In this document: positions 33,354 to 40,244 of the stretch, piece after piece
Layout of the letters: each line of letters begins with the position of its first letter
How positions within the stretch are numbered: the first letter of the stretch is position 1
Assembly (NCBI GenBank): GCA_963715485.1
Contig: OY970244.1
Coordinates: forward strand, 1,550,001 to 1,614,000
Source: SG8-30 sp963715485
Lineage (GTDB): Bacteria > Pseudomonadota > Gammaproteobacteria > Steroidobacterales > Steroidobacteraceae
Direction of reading: 5' to 3'
DNA length: 64,000 bases
The notes under the pieces: model-generated
The model's input: the letters and a program-made list of their open reading frames with translations, nothing else
Database searches by the model: none
Told to the model about the DNA's origin: nothing
Program-made: the position numbers and the translations under genes

Positions 33354-34079
33354 ATGGTGATTGCGCAAGGCGGCAGGCGAAGGATCGTTGTGTTCGGCGG
33401 GACCAGTGGCATCGGCCTGGCCTGCGCGGAACGGCTGGCGCGCCGGGAGGCAGACCTGTGGGTTGTCTCGCGCTCGCCGCTGCGCGCCGAGGAAAGGCTC
33501 GCTGCCCTCTCGAACGTCAGGCTGGCGGCCGTGGACGCCACGGACGACGCAGCCGTCCAGGACTTCTTCAAGGAACTCGGCTTCTGCGACGACGTGATCG
33601 TCTCGATGGCGGGCGGGGCTTACATCGGTCCCTTCGCCGGCCTCGGCGACGAGGAACTGGACCGGTCGATCGATTGCAAGCTGCGCGGCTACATCCACGT
33701 GGCGCGCGCCGCGCTCGCGGTGCTCGCGCCATCAGGTTCCCTTACGCTGGTTACCGGGCTTACGGCGAGTCGTCCTGTCCCTGGCGCCGCCACGCTTGCC
33801 TTGTTGAACGGGGCCCTCGAATCGCTGGTCCTGACGCTGGCTGTCGAGTGTGCGCCGCGCCGGGTGAATGCGGTGTCGCCGGGCACCACTGACACGCCCG
33901 CCTGGGAACGGCTGCCGCCCGGGGCCCGGCGCTCGCTGTTCGACGGCGCCGCGGAACGTACACCTCTAGGTCGAGCGGCCGCATCCGACGATGTCGCGGC
34001 GGCGATCGCGGCGCTGCTGGATGCGTCCTTTGTGACTGGCGTAGTACTGCCCTGTGACGGTGGAGCACGCCTCGCCTAG
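33354..34079 (+). CDS. Atypical short-chain dehydrogenase/reductase lacking YxxxK
   Basis: 241 residues. Rossmann loop VVFGGTSGIGLACAERL (glycine motif), then VDATDDAAV, DDVIVSMAGGAYIGPF in place of NNAG, and VNAVSPGTTDTPAWERLP near the C-terminus, so the SDR fold is clear. At the place of the catalytic YxxxK, however, the sequence is PVPGAATLALLNGALESL: the Tyr aligns with Leu and the Lys with Asn. The family normally needs both for catalysis, so this may be a cofactor-binding or regulatory member, or use other residues. Start ATG 33354 with GGGAG close by; the open frame upstream overlaps the divergent VOC gene. Confidence 0.82.
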   Translation: MVIAQGGRRRIVVFGGTSGIGLACAERLARREADLWVVSRSPLRAEERLAALSNVRLAAVDATDDAAVQDFFKELGFCDDVIVSMAGGAYIGPFAGLGDEELDRSIDCKLRGYIHVARAALAVLAPSGSLTLVTGLTASRPVPGAATLALLNGALESLVLTLAVECAPRRVNAVSPGTTDTPAWERLPPGARRSLFDGAAERTPLGRAAASDDVAAAIAALLDASFVTGVVLPCDGGARLA

Positions 34080-34140
34080 GTAACTACGCCGCCCGTCCCC
34101 GGCGCCTTGCCTGCGAATACAGCTAGCCGTCCTGGCCAGA

Positions 34141-34935
34141 CTAAGCGCGGTCGCGTATGTGCTCGATGGTCGGGACCGATACCCCGAGGCGCGCGGCCGA
34201 CTGGGCGCATTGCTCGGCGGCCTTCAGGAAGGGATTCGGTACACGCACTCCGTGCAGCGCCTCGCGATTGGCCAGCATACCGCCGATGTACTGATATACC
34301 GGCGTCGGGAACAGCGCCTGGGTGACGATACCGGTGAACTCACGCGGATCCACCCCCGCCGCATGCACCAGCGCCGTGGCATCCCTGAGGCTCTCCACGA
34401 CTGAGGCCATGAGAAAATTCCCGGCGGCCTTGACGACGTTGGCCGCGGTCGGATCCTCGCCCAGGTAATCGGGCCTTCCGAGGGTGTCCAGTACCGGGCG
34501 AATGCGCTCGTAGGCGGCGCTGGGGCCGGCCACCGGAATCAGCAGGCGGCCCGAGATCGCTGCTTCCGGGGCGCCGAACACGGGCCCGGAGAGGTAGGAC
34601 TGCCCCAGCTCCCCGTGGGCGGCCGCGAGGCGCAGCGCCAGCGTGTCGCTGATGGTGCTCATGCACAGGTGAATGAGCCCCGGAACGCCCGCCGAAACGA
34701 GGCGACCCTCCTGGAAGATGATCGACTCGAGGGCGGCATCGTCGCTTACCATCGTGATGATCAGTTCCGACTGGCAGGCCTCGGCCGGGCTCGAAACGGG
34801 CACCACCATGTCCGCCGCCAGTCGTTCCATGCGTGCCCGCGTGCGGTTCCAGCCGATAACCTCGTGACCCGCGCGAGCCAGCCTGCGCGCCATCGGCTGG
34901 CCCATGGTTCCGAGGCCGATGAAGCCGATTTTCAT
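34141..34935 (-). CDS. NAD(P)-dependent beta-hydroxyacid dehydrogenase (3-hydroxyisobutyrate dehydrogenase-like)
   Basis: 264 residues. N-terminal nucleotide loop MKIGFIGLGTMGQPMARRLARAGHEVIGWNRT; substrate loop SGPVFGAPEAAISGRL; catalytic Lys in VVKAAGNFLMAS (the KxxxN motif). The family oxidises or reduces small beta-hydroxyacids (3-hydroxyisobutyrate, tartronate semialdehyde) and includes imine reductases. It is about 25 residues shorter than typical members, mostly at the C-terminus. The start is ATG 34935. It lies 22 bases downstream of the SYLF gene on the same strand. Confidence 0.85.
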   Translation of the reverse strand: MKIGFIGLGTMGQPMARRLARAGHEVIGWNRTRARMERLAADMVVPVSSPAEACQSELIITMVSDDAALESIIFQEGRLVSAGVPGLIHLCMSTISDTLALRLAAAHGELGQSYLSGPVFGAPEAAISGRLLIPVAGPSAAYERIRPVLDTLGRPDYLGEDPTAANVVKAAGNFLMASVVESLRDATALVHAAGVDPREFTGIVTQALFPTPVYQYIGGMLANREALHGVRVPNPFLKAAEQCAQSAARLGVSVPTIEHIRDRA

Positions 34936-34957
34936 GGAGTGGCTATCCGGGTTCGCT

Positions 34958-35779
34958 TCAGTTGGGCTCAGCGCCCGGATTCGGGTCCGCCATCGGGAAC
35001 GTCTGTGCATCGGCCGGTGGCGTTGTGGGCGGCGCGGCCGCTGCGGGCGTCGTCGCCGCAGCCTCCGGCGCCGCCGGAGCTGCACCACCAGCAGCAGGGG
35101 CCGCGGAGGTGATTCGAGCCACCTCCTGGATCAGTGCCGGCGCGGGTTCCGGGGCAAGCGGTGTGCCGGGCGCGATGATCTCGGAGGCGATCACATGGCT
35201 CTTGCCGTAGAAACGCTCGTTGGCGCTATCACGGATGAACAGGACGCTGCCTTCGAGCGACACGCCGGCGAACAACCCCTTGGCTCGTGAATAGGAGTAG
35301 ATCTCGGCGTCGAGGGTGACACTGGTCGCGGCGGAGGCGGACCGGCCCACGGGACCGGCTACCGCGGAGGCGTCGCCGCCGAGGGTAATCTTGCCGTCGG
35401 TGATCCCCTCGATACTCTTTCGGGTCGTGAACACCAGCACCACATCGGCCGCCTGCACGCCGAACTGCCAGCCGATGCTGCCCGCGCCAATACCGATGAA
35501 TAGCGGGTTGCTCCAGTCACCTTCGCTCTGCCTGACCAGCAGCACGCCGGTTCCTCCGCGGCCGCCGACAAAGGCGCCGGCCTTGACGACCTCGGGCAGG
35601 ATGGCGATTCCTTGTGCCCGCTGCAGCAGCCAGTCCGGGACCTGCAGGTCCGGCATCGCCTGCATTTCGGTCAGTACCTTGGCCGAATTCTGGATGATTT
35701 CGGCCTCCCGCTCCTGGGCGTAGGCCGGGCCGGCGGCGAGCGCCACGGCAATGATCATGCTGAACGCAATCTTGCGCAT
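34958..35779 (-). CDS. SYLF (Ysc84-like) domain periplasmic protein with Ala/Pro-rich tail
   Basis: 273 residues. Signal peptide (cleavage after GPAYAQ), then a SYLF domain: AILPEVVKAGAFVGGRGGTGVL, GAGSIGWQFGVQAADVVLVF, ITLGGDASAVAGPVGRSASA and YSYSRAKGLFAGVSLEGSVL. This all-beta domain is lipid-binding in known proteins. The last 60 or so residues (about 210-273) are low-complexity Ala/Pro (APAAGGAAPAAPEAAATTP), like a flexible linker to a cell-wall or membrane anchor, but no anchor is visible. The exact role of bacterial SYLF proteins is unknown; envelope lipid binding is the usual suggestion. Confidence 0.86.
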   Translation of the reverse strand: MRKIAFSMIIAVALAAGPAYAQEREAEIIQNSAKVLTEMQAMPDLQVPDWLLQRAQGIAILPEVVKAGAFVGGRGGTGVLLVRQSEGDWSNPLFIGIGAGSIGWQFGVQAADVVLVFTTRKSIEGITDGKITLGGDASAVAGPVGRSASAATSVTLDAEIYSYSRAKGLFAGVSLEGSVLFIRDSANERFYGKSHVIASEIIAPGTPLAPEPAPALIQEVARITSAAPAAGGAAPAAPEAAATTPAAAAPPTTPPADAQTFPMADPNPGAEPN

Positions 35780-35912
35780 CTTTGGTGTCCTTACTGTTTT
35801 CCGGGCTCCGCGTCAGCTGACTGCGCAGGTCGGTACAAGTTCCATATTAGTGTAGCCCGTAGCCGACACTGCGGTCAGCAATTCCTTGGCCGGGCCGACT
35901 ATCATTGCGCGT

Positions 35913-36896
35913 ATGCGAGTCTCAGCGTCACGGTTCCGCAGCATCTTTTTTGCCGTCATTTCGCTGATGGCGATGGCTGCCCATGCCGACTGGTACCACC
36001 GCGAGGCGGCCATCATGGGCACGCGTATTGCGGTGGAGCTGTGGCACGAAGACGCCAGCGAGGCGGAACGGGCCATCGAGGCCGTGCTCGGGGAGATGCA
36101 CCGCGTCGACGCGTTGATGTCCCACTATAAGCCGGAAAGCCAGCTATCGCAGATCAACGCCCGGGCGGCGCTCGCTCCGGTGGCCGTCGATTCCGAGCTG
36201 GCGTCCCTGATAGAGCGAGCCGGGAAGCTGTCGGCGCTGACCGGGGGCGCCTTCGACATCACCTACGCCAGCGTCGGCTACCTGTACGACTACCGTGCGC
36301 ATCAGAAGCCGACCGATGAGCAGATCGAGGCGGGCCTGGGCGCCGTCAACTGGCGGCACGTGGTCGTTGACCCCAAGGACTCGACCGTGCGTTTCACCCG
36401 GTCCGGGGTGCGGATCGACCTCGGTGGAATTGCCAAGGGCTATGCGGTCGATCGGGCTATCGCCATCCTCGAGTCCCGCGGGGTGCGGCACGCGAGCGTC
36501 ACGGCGGGGGGCGACAGCCGGATTATCGGCGACCGCTTTGGCCGGCCGTGGATCATCGGGATCCGCCATCCAGATGACGCCGACAAGGTAATCGCGCGGA
36601 TCCCGATGATCGATGCCGCGATTTCGACTTCCGGCGACTACGAGCGGTATTTCGACGAGGACGGCAAGCGCTTCCACCACATCATCGACCCGCACACTGG
36701 CAAGAGCGCCGGTGAACTGCGCTCGGTGACCATCATCGGACCGGACGCGACGACGACTGACGGCTTGTCCACCAGCGTCTTCGTCATGGGCCCCGAACGC
36801 GGAATCGAGCTCATCGAGCGGCTTGGAGATGTCGATGCGGTGGTCGTGAAGAGCGACGGGAAGGTGCTCTACTCGTCGGGGTTGGCACCGCCGTGA
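35913..36896 (+). CDS. apbE: FAD:protein FMN transferase (ApbE)
   Basis: 327 residues with an N-terminal signal peptide/anchor (FFAVISLMAMAAHADW). ApbE attaches FMN through a phosphodiester bond to Thr/Ser of periplasmic electron-transfer proteins. Family features: IMGTRIAVELWHE, GAFDITYASVGYLYDY, VRIDLGGIAKGYAVDRA, HHIIDPHTGKSAGE and TTDGLSTSVFVMGPE; the late Asp residues in these motifs bind Mg. The start is ATG 35913; a TTG 27 bases upstream is in frame but has no support. The gene points toward, and ends 74 bases from, the DUF3570 gene, with which ApbE often occurs (family knowledge). No flavinylation target was identified in this window. Confidence 0.92.
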   Translation: MRVSASRFRSIFFAVISLMAMAAHADWYHREAAIMGTRIAVELWHEDASEAERAIEAVLGEMHRVDALMSHYKPESQLSQINARAALAPVAVDSELASLIERAGKLSALTGGAFDITYASVGYLYDYRAHQKPTDEQIEAGLGAVNWRHVVVDPKDSTVRFTRSGVRIDLGGIAKGYAVDRAIAILESRGVRHASVTAGGDSRIIGDRFGRPWIIGIRHPDDADKVIARIPMIDAAISTSGDYERYFDEDGKRFHHIIDPHTGKSAGELRSVTIIGPDATTTDGLSTSVFVMGPERGIELIERLGDVDAVVVKSDGKVLYSSGLAPP

Positions 36897-36914
36897 GCGG
36901 AGGAGCGGCGGGCC

Positions 36915-36950
36915 TCTTTTGACACGGGACTGTCTCCTCCTGTCAAAGGG
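36915..36950. terminator. Hairpin between apbE and the DUF3570 gene
   Basis: TTTGACA (36918-36924) pairs with TGTCAAA (36941-36947), extendable to nine or ten pairs with wobbles, around a 16-base loop. The left arm has TTTT and the right arm AAA, giving some bidirectional terminator character between the convergent genes. Confidence 0.5.
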
Positions 36951-36970
36951 ATGCCTGGCCCCGCTGATGC

Positions 36971-38104
36971 CTAGAACCACCCGGAAAGGAACAGCTGGAT
37001 GACGTTTGCGTCAAAGCTGTACAACGGTTCGGTGCCCGGCTCCAGGCTGGTTACGCGCAGGTCGCGGAAGTCGTCGTACTTGAACATGATCAGGTCGTAC
37101 TTCAGGTTGACCGTGCTCTTCCTGAGGAACTTGAGCCACGGCATCGTGAACTCGTAGCTGGCTCCCACGCCCACGGTGTGACTGCTCATCGTCGCGAGTT
37201 CCTTGTCGCGCGCGAGGAAGTTCTGGTAGTTCTGCCGTGGGAACAGGTCACTGTAGAAGTCGGCGCCATCCTGGGTGTGGTAACGGTAATGGGCGTCAAA
37301 GGTCCACTTCTCGCCCCAGGGCTGCGTGTAGCTGAGCTCCGCGGTATGAGCGCGAATGTCCCAGTCGTCGGTGTAGTAACGGTACTCGCCCTGCAGGGCG
37401 GCCCGGTAGGGCAGGAAGTAGCGGGCACGCATCGCCAGCGCGGTGCCCGTGCGCGTTTGCGGATAGCGCTCCGGTTCGTAGGCATAGCCGCTTGCTGCCT
37501 CGGGATCGAGGTAGCGCACCGACCGGTACGGGTTGTTAAGGAATCCTTCTTCGGTCACGGTTTCCCACGAAAATCCCAGGATCAGCGATCGCGTCGCGAT
37601 CTGCGACAGGTCGATACCGTAGACGCGCCGGTCGACCTGGTCGCTGAAAAGGTCATCGCCACGGCGGAATACCTTGTCCCAGCCGCGGGCAAAGGACAGC
37701 GATACCGTTGTCAGGTCGCCGAACATGTCCTGGCTGATCGAGGCATGTGCCGTATTGGCCTCGTAGTCGCTCTCCTTGCTGTTGGAAAAGCCCAGGTTGT
37801 AGGTGATCTTGTCGCGCAGGTACTCGAAGCCGAGCCCGTATTCCTTGCGCTCTTCCTTGTAGGGACTTGCCGTGGTGACCACGTCGATTGACGCGCTCGA
37901 CACCATGTCGATGTAGTAGCTCGCGCTGACTGCATACTTTTCGGCGAACTTCTTGCGCACCAGCACCGACGGTCCATCGATCGTGACGCCCCCGCCATCG
38001 TAGCGGTGGTACATGACGTCCCCGCGGTCATCGTCGAGCACTCCGGCCATGGCCGGAGCAACTACCGAGAGGCAGGCAACCACAGTGACGAGACGGTAGA
38101 ACAT
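36971..38104 (-). CDS. DUF3570 outer-membrane protein
   Basis: 377 residues; signal peptide (VVACLSVVAPAMAG), then a conserved opening (DVMYHRYDGGGVTIDGPSVLVRK) and many amphipathic strands to a terminal VIQLFLSGWF, as in an outer-membrane beta-barrel of about 16 strands. It matches what I know of the DUF3570 family. It is the last gene of a leftward train after TlpA and DUF4266, and ApbE is adjacent; DUF3570, DUF4266, TlpA and ApbE recur together in many genomes (recalled, not searched). The ribosome site GAGGACCGCC and the eight-base gap to DUF4266 indicate an operon. The function is unknown. Confidence 0.85.
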   Translation of the reverse strand: MFYRLVTVVACLSVVAPAMAGVLDDDRGDVMYHRYDGGGVTIDGPSVLVRKKFAEKYAVSASYYIDMVSSASIDVVTTASPYKEERKEYGLGFEYLRDKITYNLGFSNSKESDYEANTAHASISQDMFGDLTTVSLSFARGWDKVFRRGDDLFSDQVDRRVYGIDLSQIATRSLILGFSWETVTEEGFLNNPYRSVRYLDPEAASGYAYEPERYPQTRTGTALAMRARYFLPYRAALQGEYRYYTDDWDIRAHTAELSYTQPWGEKWTFDAHYRYHTQDGADFYSDLFPRQNYQNFLARDKELATMSSHTVGVGASYEFTMPWLKFLRKSTVNLKYDLIMFKYDDFRDLRVTSLEPGTEPLYSFDANVIQLFLSGWF

Positions 38105-38112
38105 GGCGGTCC

Positions 38113-38340
38113 TCAGTTGCAGCCGCAGCCGCCGCCCGCGCCGCCCATGCCGCCGCGCGCACCCTCGCGCGACTCGTACACGTGCCGGACGTAGGAGGAG
38201 GAGACCGGATCGCGGTCCCAGTCCATGATCGGATCGGCCAGGTGCTGGCGCTCATAGGGCTTGACCCAGGGCTCGAGCTGCCCGCAGCCAGCGGTCGGCA
38301 GCGTCAGTACCACCAGCAGTCCGGCGCACAGGCGCTTCAT
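38113..38340 (-). CDS. DUF4266 small lipoprotein with Gly-rich Cys-Gly-Cys-Asn tail
   Basis: 75 residues. Lipoprotein signal with lipobox PTAGC (Cys at 19), then the family core WVKPYERQHLADPIMDWDRDP and a glycine-rich tail RGGMGGAGGGCGCN. The last four residues place two Cys one apart at the very C-terminus, suited to metal binding or to thiol exchange. The start overlaps the stop of the TlpA gene by four bases (ATGA), so the two are made together, and the thioredoxin may act on this tail. The function is unknown. The small size, lipid anchor and fixed neighbours make it a likely accessory subunit of the DUF3570 barrel. Confidence 0.85.
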   Translation of the reverse strand: MKRLCAGLLVVLTLPTAGCGQLEPWVKPYERQHLADPIMDWDRDPVSSSYVRHVYESREGARGGMGGAGGGCGCN

Positions 38341-38849
38341 GGTGTCTCCCTCAGTATTGCGCGCACCTGATTCAGGTACTCGTTCTCGTCGCCGGGCTTG
38401 TAGGCGCGATGCATCCAGCGGACCTGGCCCTTGCGGTCCACGATCAGGGTAGTGGGCATCGCGGAAACGCCGTAAACTCCGCTGACCGTGTTTTCCGCGT
38501 CGTAGGCAATGGGAAAGGACACCGGCGTGCTGGCCAGGAATCGCTCGGCGTCGGTCCGGTCACTCTCGACGTTCACGGCAAGCAAGGTGAATCCCATCGG
38601 CTTGTACTTGCGGTACATCTGGTCCAGCACCGGAAATTCCTGCCGGCACGGGCCGCACCAACTGGCCCAGAAGTTGATCATCACCACCTGCCCCCGCAGG
38701 TCCTCGAGCCGGACCTGGCTGCCACCTCGGGTCGGGAGTTCGAAGTCCGGAGCGTCCGCGCTCACTTCTGAACCCGACCGGGCCGGACTCGCAAGGAACG
38801 AGGCGCCCAGTGTGACTGCAACCAAGGTGACGATGCGGCTGGCAAACAT
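38337..38849 (-). CDS. TlpA-family periplasmic thioredoxin (CGPC)
   Basis: 170 residues; signal peptide (IVTLVAVTLGASFLASPARS), then a thioredoxin fold with NFWASWCGPCRQEFPVL (CGPC active site) and the cis-Pro loop SAMPTTLIVDRKG. TlpA/ResA-type proteins reduce disulfides in the periplasm, for example of apocytochromes before heme attachment or of copper sites. The start at 38849 (GAGGAACGAGAC upstream) is preferred to a much longer in-frame extension that overlaps the barrel gene and is not family-like. Its neighbours are DUF4266 (overlapping) and a beta-barrel lipoprotein 19 bases upstream. A second TlpA is encoded at 48561. Confidence 0.92.
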   Translation of the reverse strand: MFASRIVTLVAVTLGASFLASPARSGSEVSADAPDFELPTRGGSQVRLEDLRGQVVMINFWASWCGPCRQEFPVLDQMYRKYKPMGFTLLAVNVESDRTDAERFLASTPVSFPIAYDAENTVSGVYGVSAMPTTLIVDRKGQVRWMHRAYKPGDENEYLNQVRAILRETP

Positions 38850-38868
38850 GTCTCGTTCCTCGCGTGAT

Positions 38869-39543
38869 TCAGAAGAACGCAGTAAGCGACACGGTGGCCT
38901 CGAAATTGTGGGTCTGCTTGCTCTTGCCGACGACGTCCACTTCGAGAATGTGATCCCTGATGTCCAGGTGTGCTGCCAGCCAGTCCTTGACCAGCACGCG
39001 CGCACCGGCGCCCAGCGTTACCGTGAAGCGATCGTCACCGGCAAAGCGGGTGCTGCCGGCGCCGGCGGTCAGGTAGACCGCGCTGTTGTAGGCTCGCGTG
39101 CCGCCGAGGAAGACCTCGCCGGGCAGTACGTTCCAACCGAAGCCCAGGCTGTAGTAGCGGAACTCGCGTTCGCTGTCGGTCAGTAGCGGCGCGCTTCCCG
39201 ACAATCGCTCGTAGCTGGAGATGCCTGCGTCCGACATGCCGTAGAGCCCCTCGGCAAAGAAGTCCTCGCTGATGTGATAGGCGAGCCTCGCCCCGTACAC
39301 CACGTTGACCTCGAAGTCCTCGACCGACAGCGAGCCGATGTAGGCACCGACCTCCCAGTTCTCCGTGTCGATGTCAGCCACGCGGACCTCGCGACGCTCG
39401 ACCTGTGGCGTGATCACGGACGAAGAGTCAACGCCGTTTCCGGCCGTCACGGACCCGCTCGCGGGCTCCGCGCCTCTGGTCGTGGCGCAGCCGGACAGGG
39501 CCAGCAGTCCGCTCAAAAGAAAAATGCGAATCCGAGTTTCCAT
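38869..39543 (-). CDS. Outer-membrane beta-barrel lipoprotein
   Basis: 224 residues. Lipoprotein signal FLLSGLLALSGC (Cys at 19), a short linker, then a barrel domain starting ENWEVGAYIGSLSVEDFEVNVVYGARLAYHISEDFFAEG and ending NFEATVSLTAFF. The layout resembles the small outer-membrane barrel domain common in myxobacterial envelope proteins. The start overlaps the previous gene by 31 bases, with GAGGAAG upstream. A paralogous barrel lies directly upstream (39513-40241): both have the VVYGARLAYH/VITAYGSYAFN-type strand and AAxLRLSH/FAEGLYG pattern. A lipid anchor on a barrel is unusual, and either the N-terminus stays periplasmic or the barrel is mounted on the inner leaflet. Confidence 0.75.
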   Translation of the reverse strand: METRIRIFLLSGLLALSGCATTRGAEPASGSVTAGNGVDSSSVITPQVERREVRVADIDTENWEVGAYIGSLSVEDFEVNVVYGARLAYHISEDFFAEGLYGMSDAGISSYERLSGSAPLLTDSEREFRYYSLGFGWNVLPGEVFLGGTRAYNSAVYLTAGAGSTRFAGDDRFTVTLGAGARVLVKDWLAAHLDIRDHILEVDVVGKSKQTHNFEATVSLTAFF

Positions 39544-40241
39544 TCGTTGGCTTCCTCGTTGTCGTCACGGTCGGTGAAAACGACGTACTTGTTGTATTCG
39601 GCCCGGAAAATGAAGCGACGGGACAGGTAGGCCTTGATCCCAGCACCGACGTAGGCAAGCTGGTCGGTGCGGTCGGGGGTCTGCACCAGGGTCGCCTTGG
39701 GCTGGATGTGGATCATGCCGGTGCCGATCGACACGAATGGCTGTATGCGCCAGTCTGGGCGGAAGACGTGGGTTAACCCCAGTGCCGCGATCGTCCCGTC
39801 TGACGAGTTGCCAAGCAGATGTGACAACCGCAATTCCGCCGCCAGGTGGGGATTGAAGGCGTATGAGCCGTAGGCCGTAATGACATTTGCGCCCTCGAGG
39901 TCGCCGGCCAGCACGCCGACCTCGCGCTGATGCTCCCCGAACTGATCACGACTGGGATCGTTGATCGCCAGCGCCGTGCCGGCCGGGGTCAGGGTGGTAG
40001 CCATCTGGGCGCGGTGGGCCCAGCCTTCGCGGCCGCGGTCATCGCGGATCTTGAACCAGTCGGTGCGCCGCTTCAGCACGCTGATTTCCTCTCCGCGCGC
40101 CACGACGTGGGTGATCGGATAACCGCGGCCCGGTCCGGTGTGCAGCTCGAGGTAGGGATCAGCCACGCTGACCGTCACCGGCGCCGCATTAAGTCCGGTT
40201 GGCAGGACGCAGAGAAGCAGCGCGAGGATCAGGCTTCTCAA
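39513..40241 (-). CDS. SH3-domain plus beta-barrel outer-membrane protein
   Basis: 242 residues; signal peptide (LILALLLCVLPTGLNAA), a bacterial SH3 domain (about 23-85: LELHTGPGRGYPITHVV, EEISVLKRRTDWFKI, GREGWAHRAQM) and a C-terminal beta-barrel (from about 105: REVGVLAGDLEGANVITAYGSYAFN) ending WKLGFAFFF. Bacterial SH3 domains bind peptidoglycan or peptide ligands, so this protein could tie an outer-membrane barrel to the wall. Translation starts at TTG 40241, three bases after the stop of the large cytochrome gene upstream, which suggests coupling. It is a paralog of the next barrel gene. Confidence 0.78.
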   Translation of the reverse strand: MRSLILALLLCVLPTGLNAAPVTVSVADPYLELHTGPGRGYPITHVVARGEEISVLKRRTDWFKIRDDRGREGWAHRAQMATTLTPAGTALAINDPSRDQFGEHQREVGVLAGDLEGANVITAYGSYAFNPHLAAELRLSHLLGNSSDGTIAALGLTHVFRPDWRIQPFVSIGTGMIHIQPKATLVQTPDRTDQLAYVGAGIKAYLSRRFIFRAEYNKYVVFTDRDDNEEANEWKLGFAFFF

Positions 40242-40244
40242 GGG

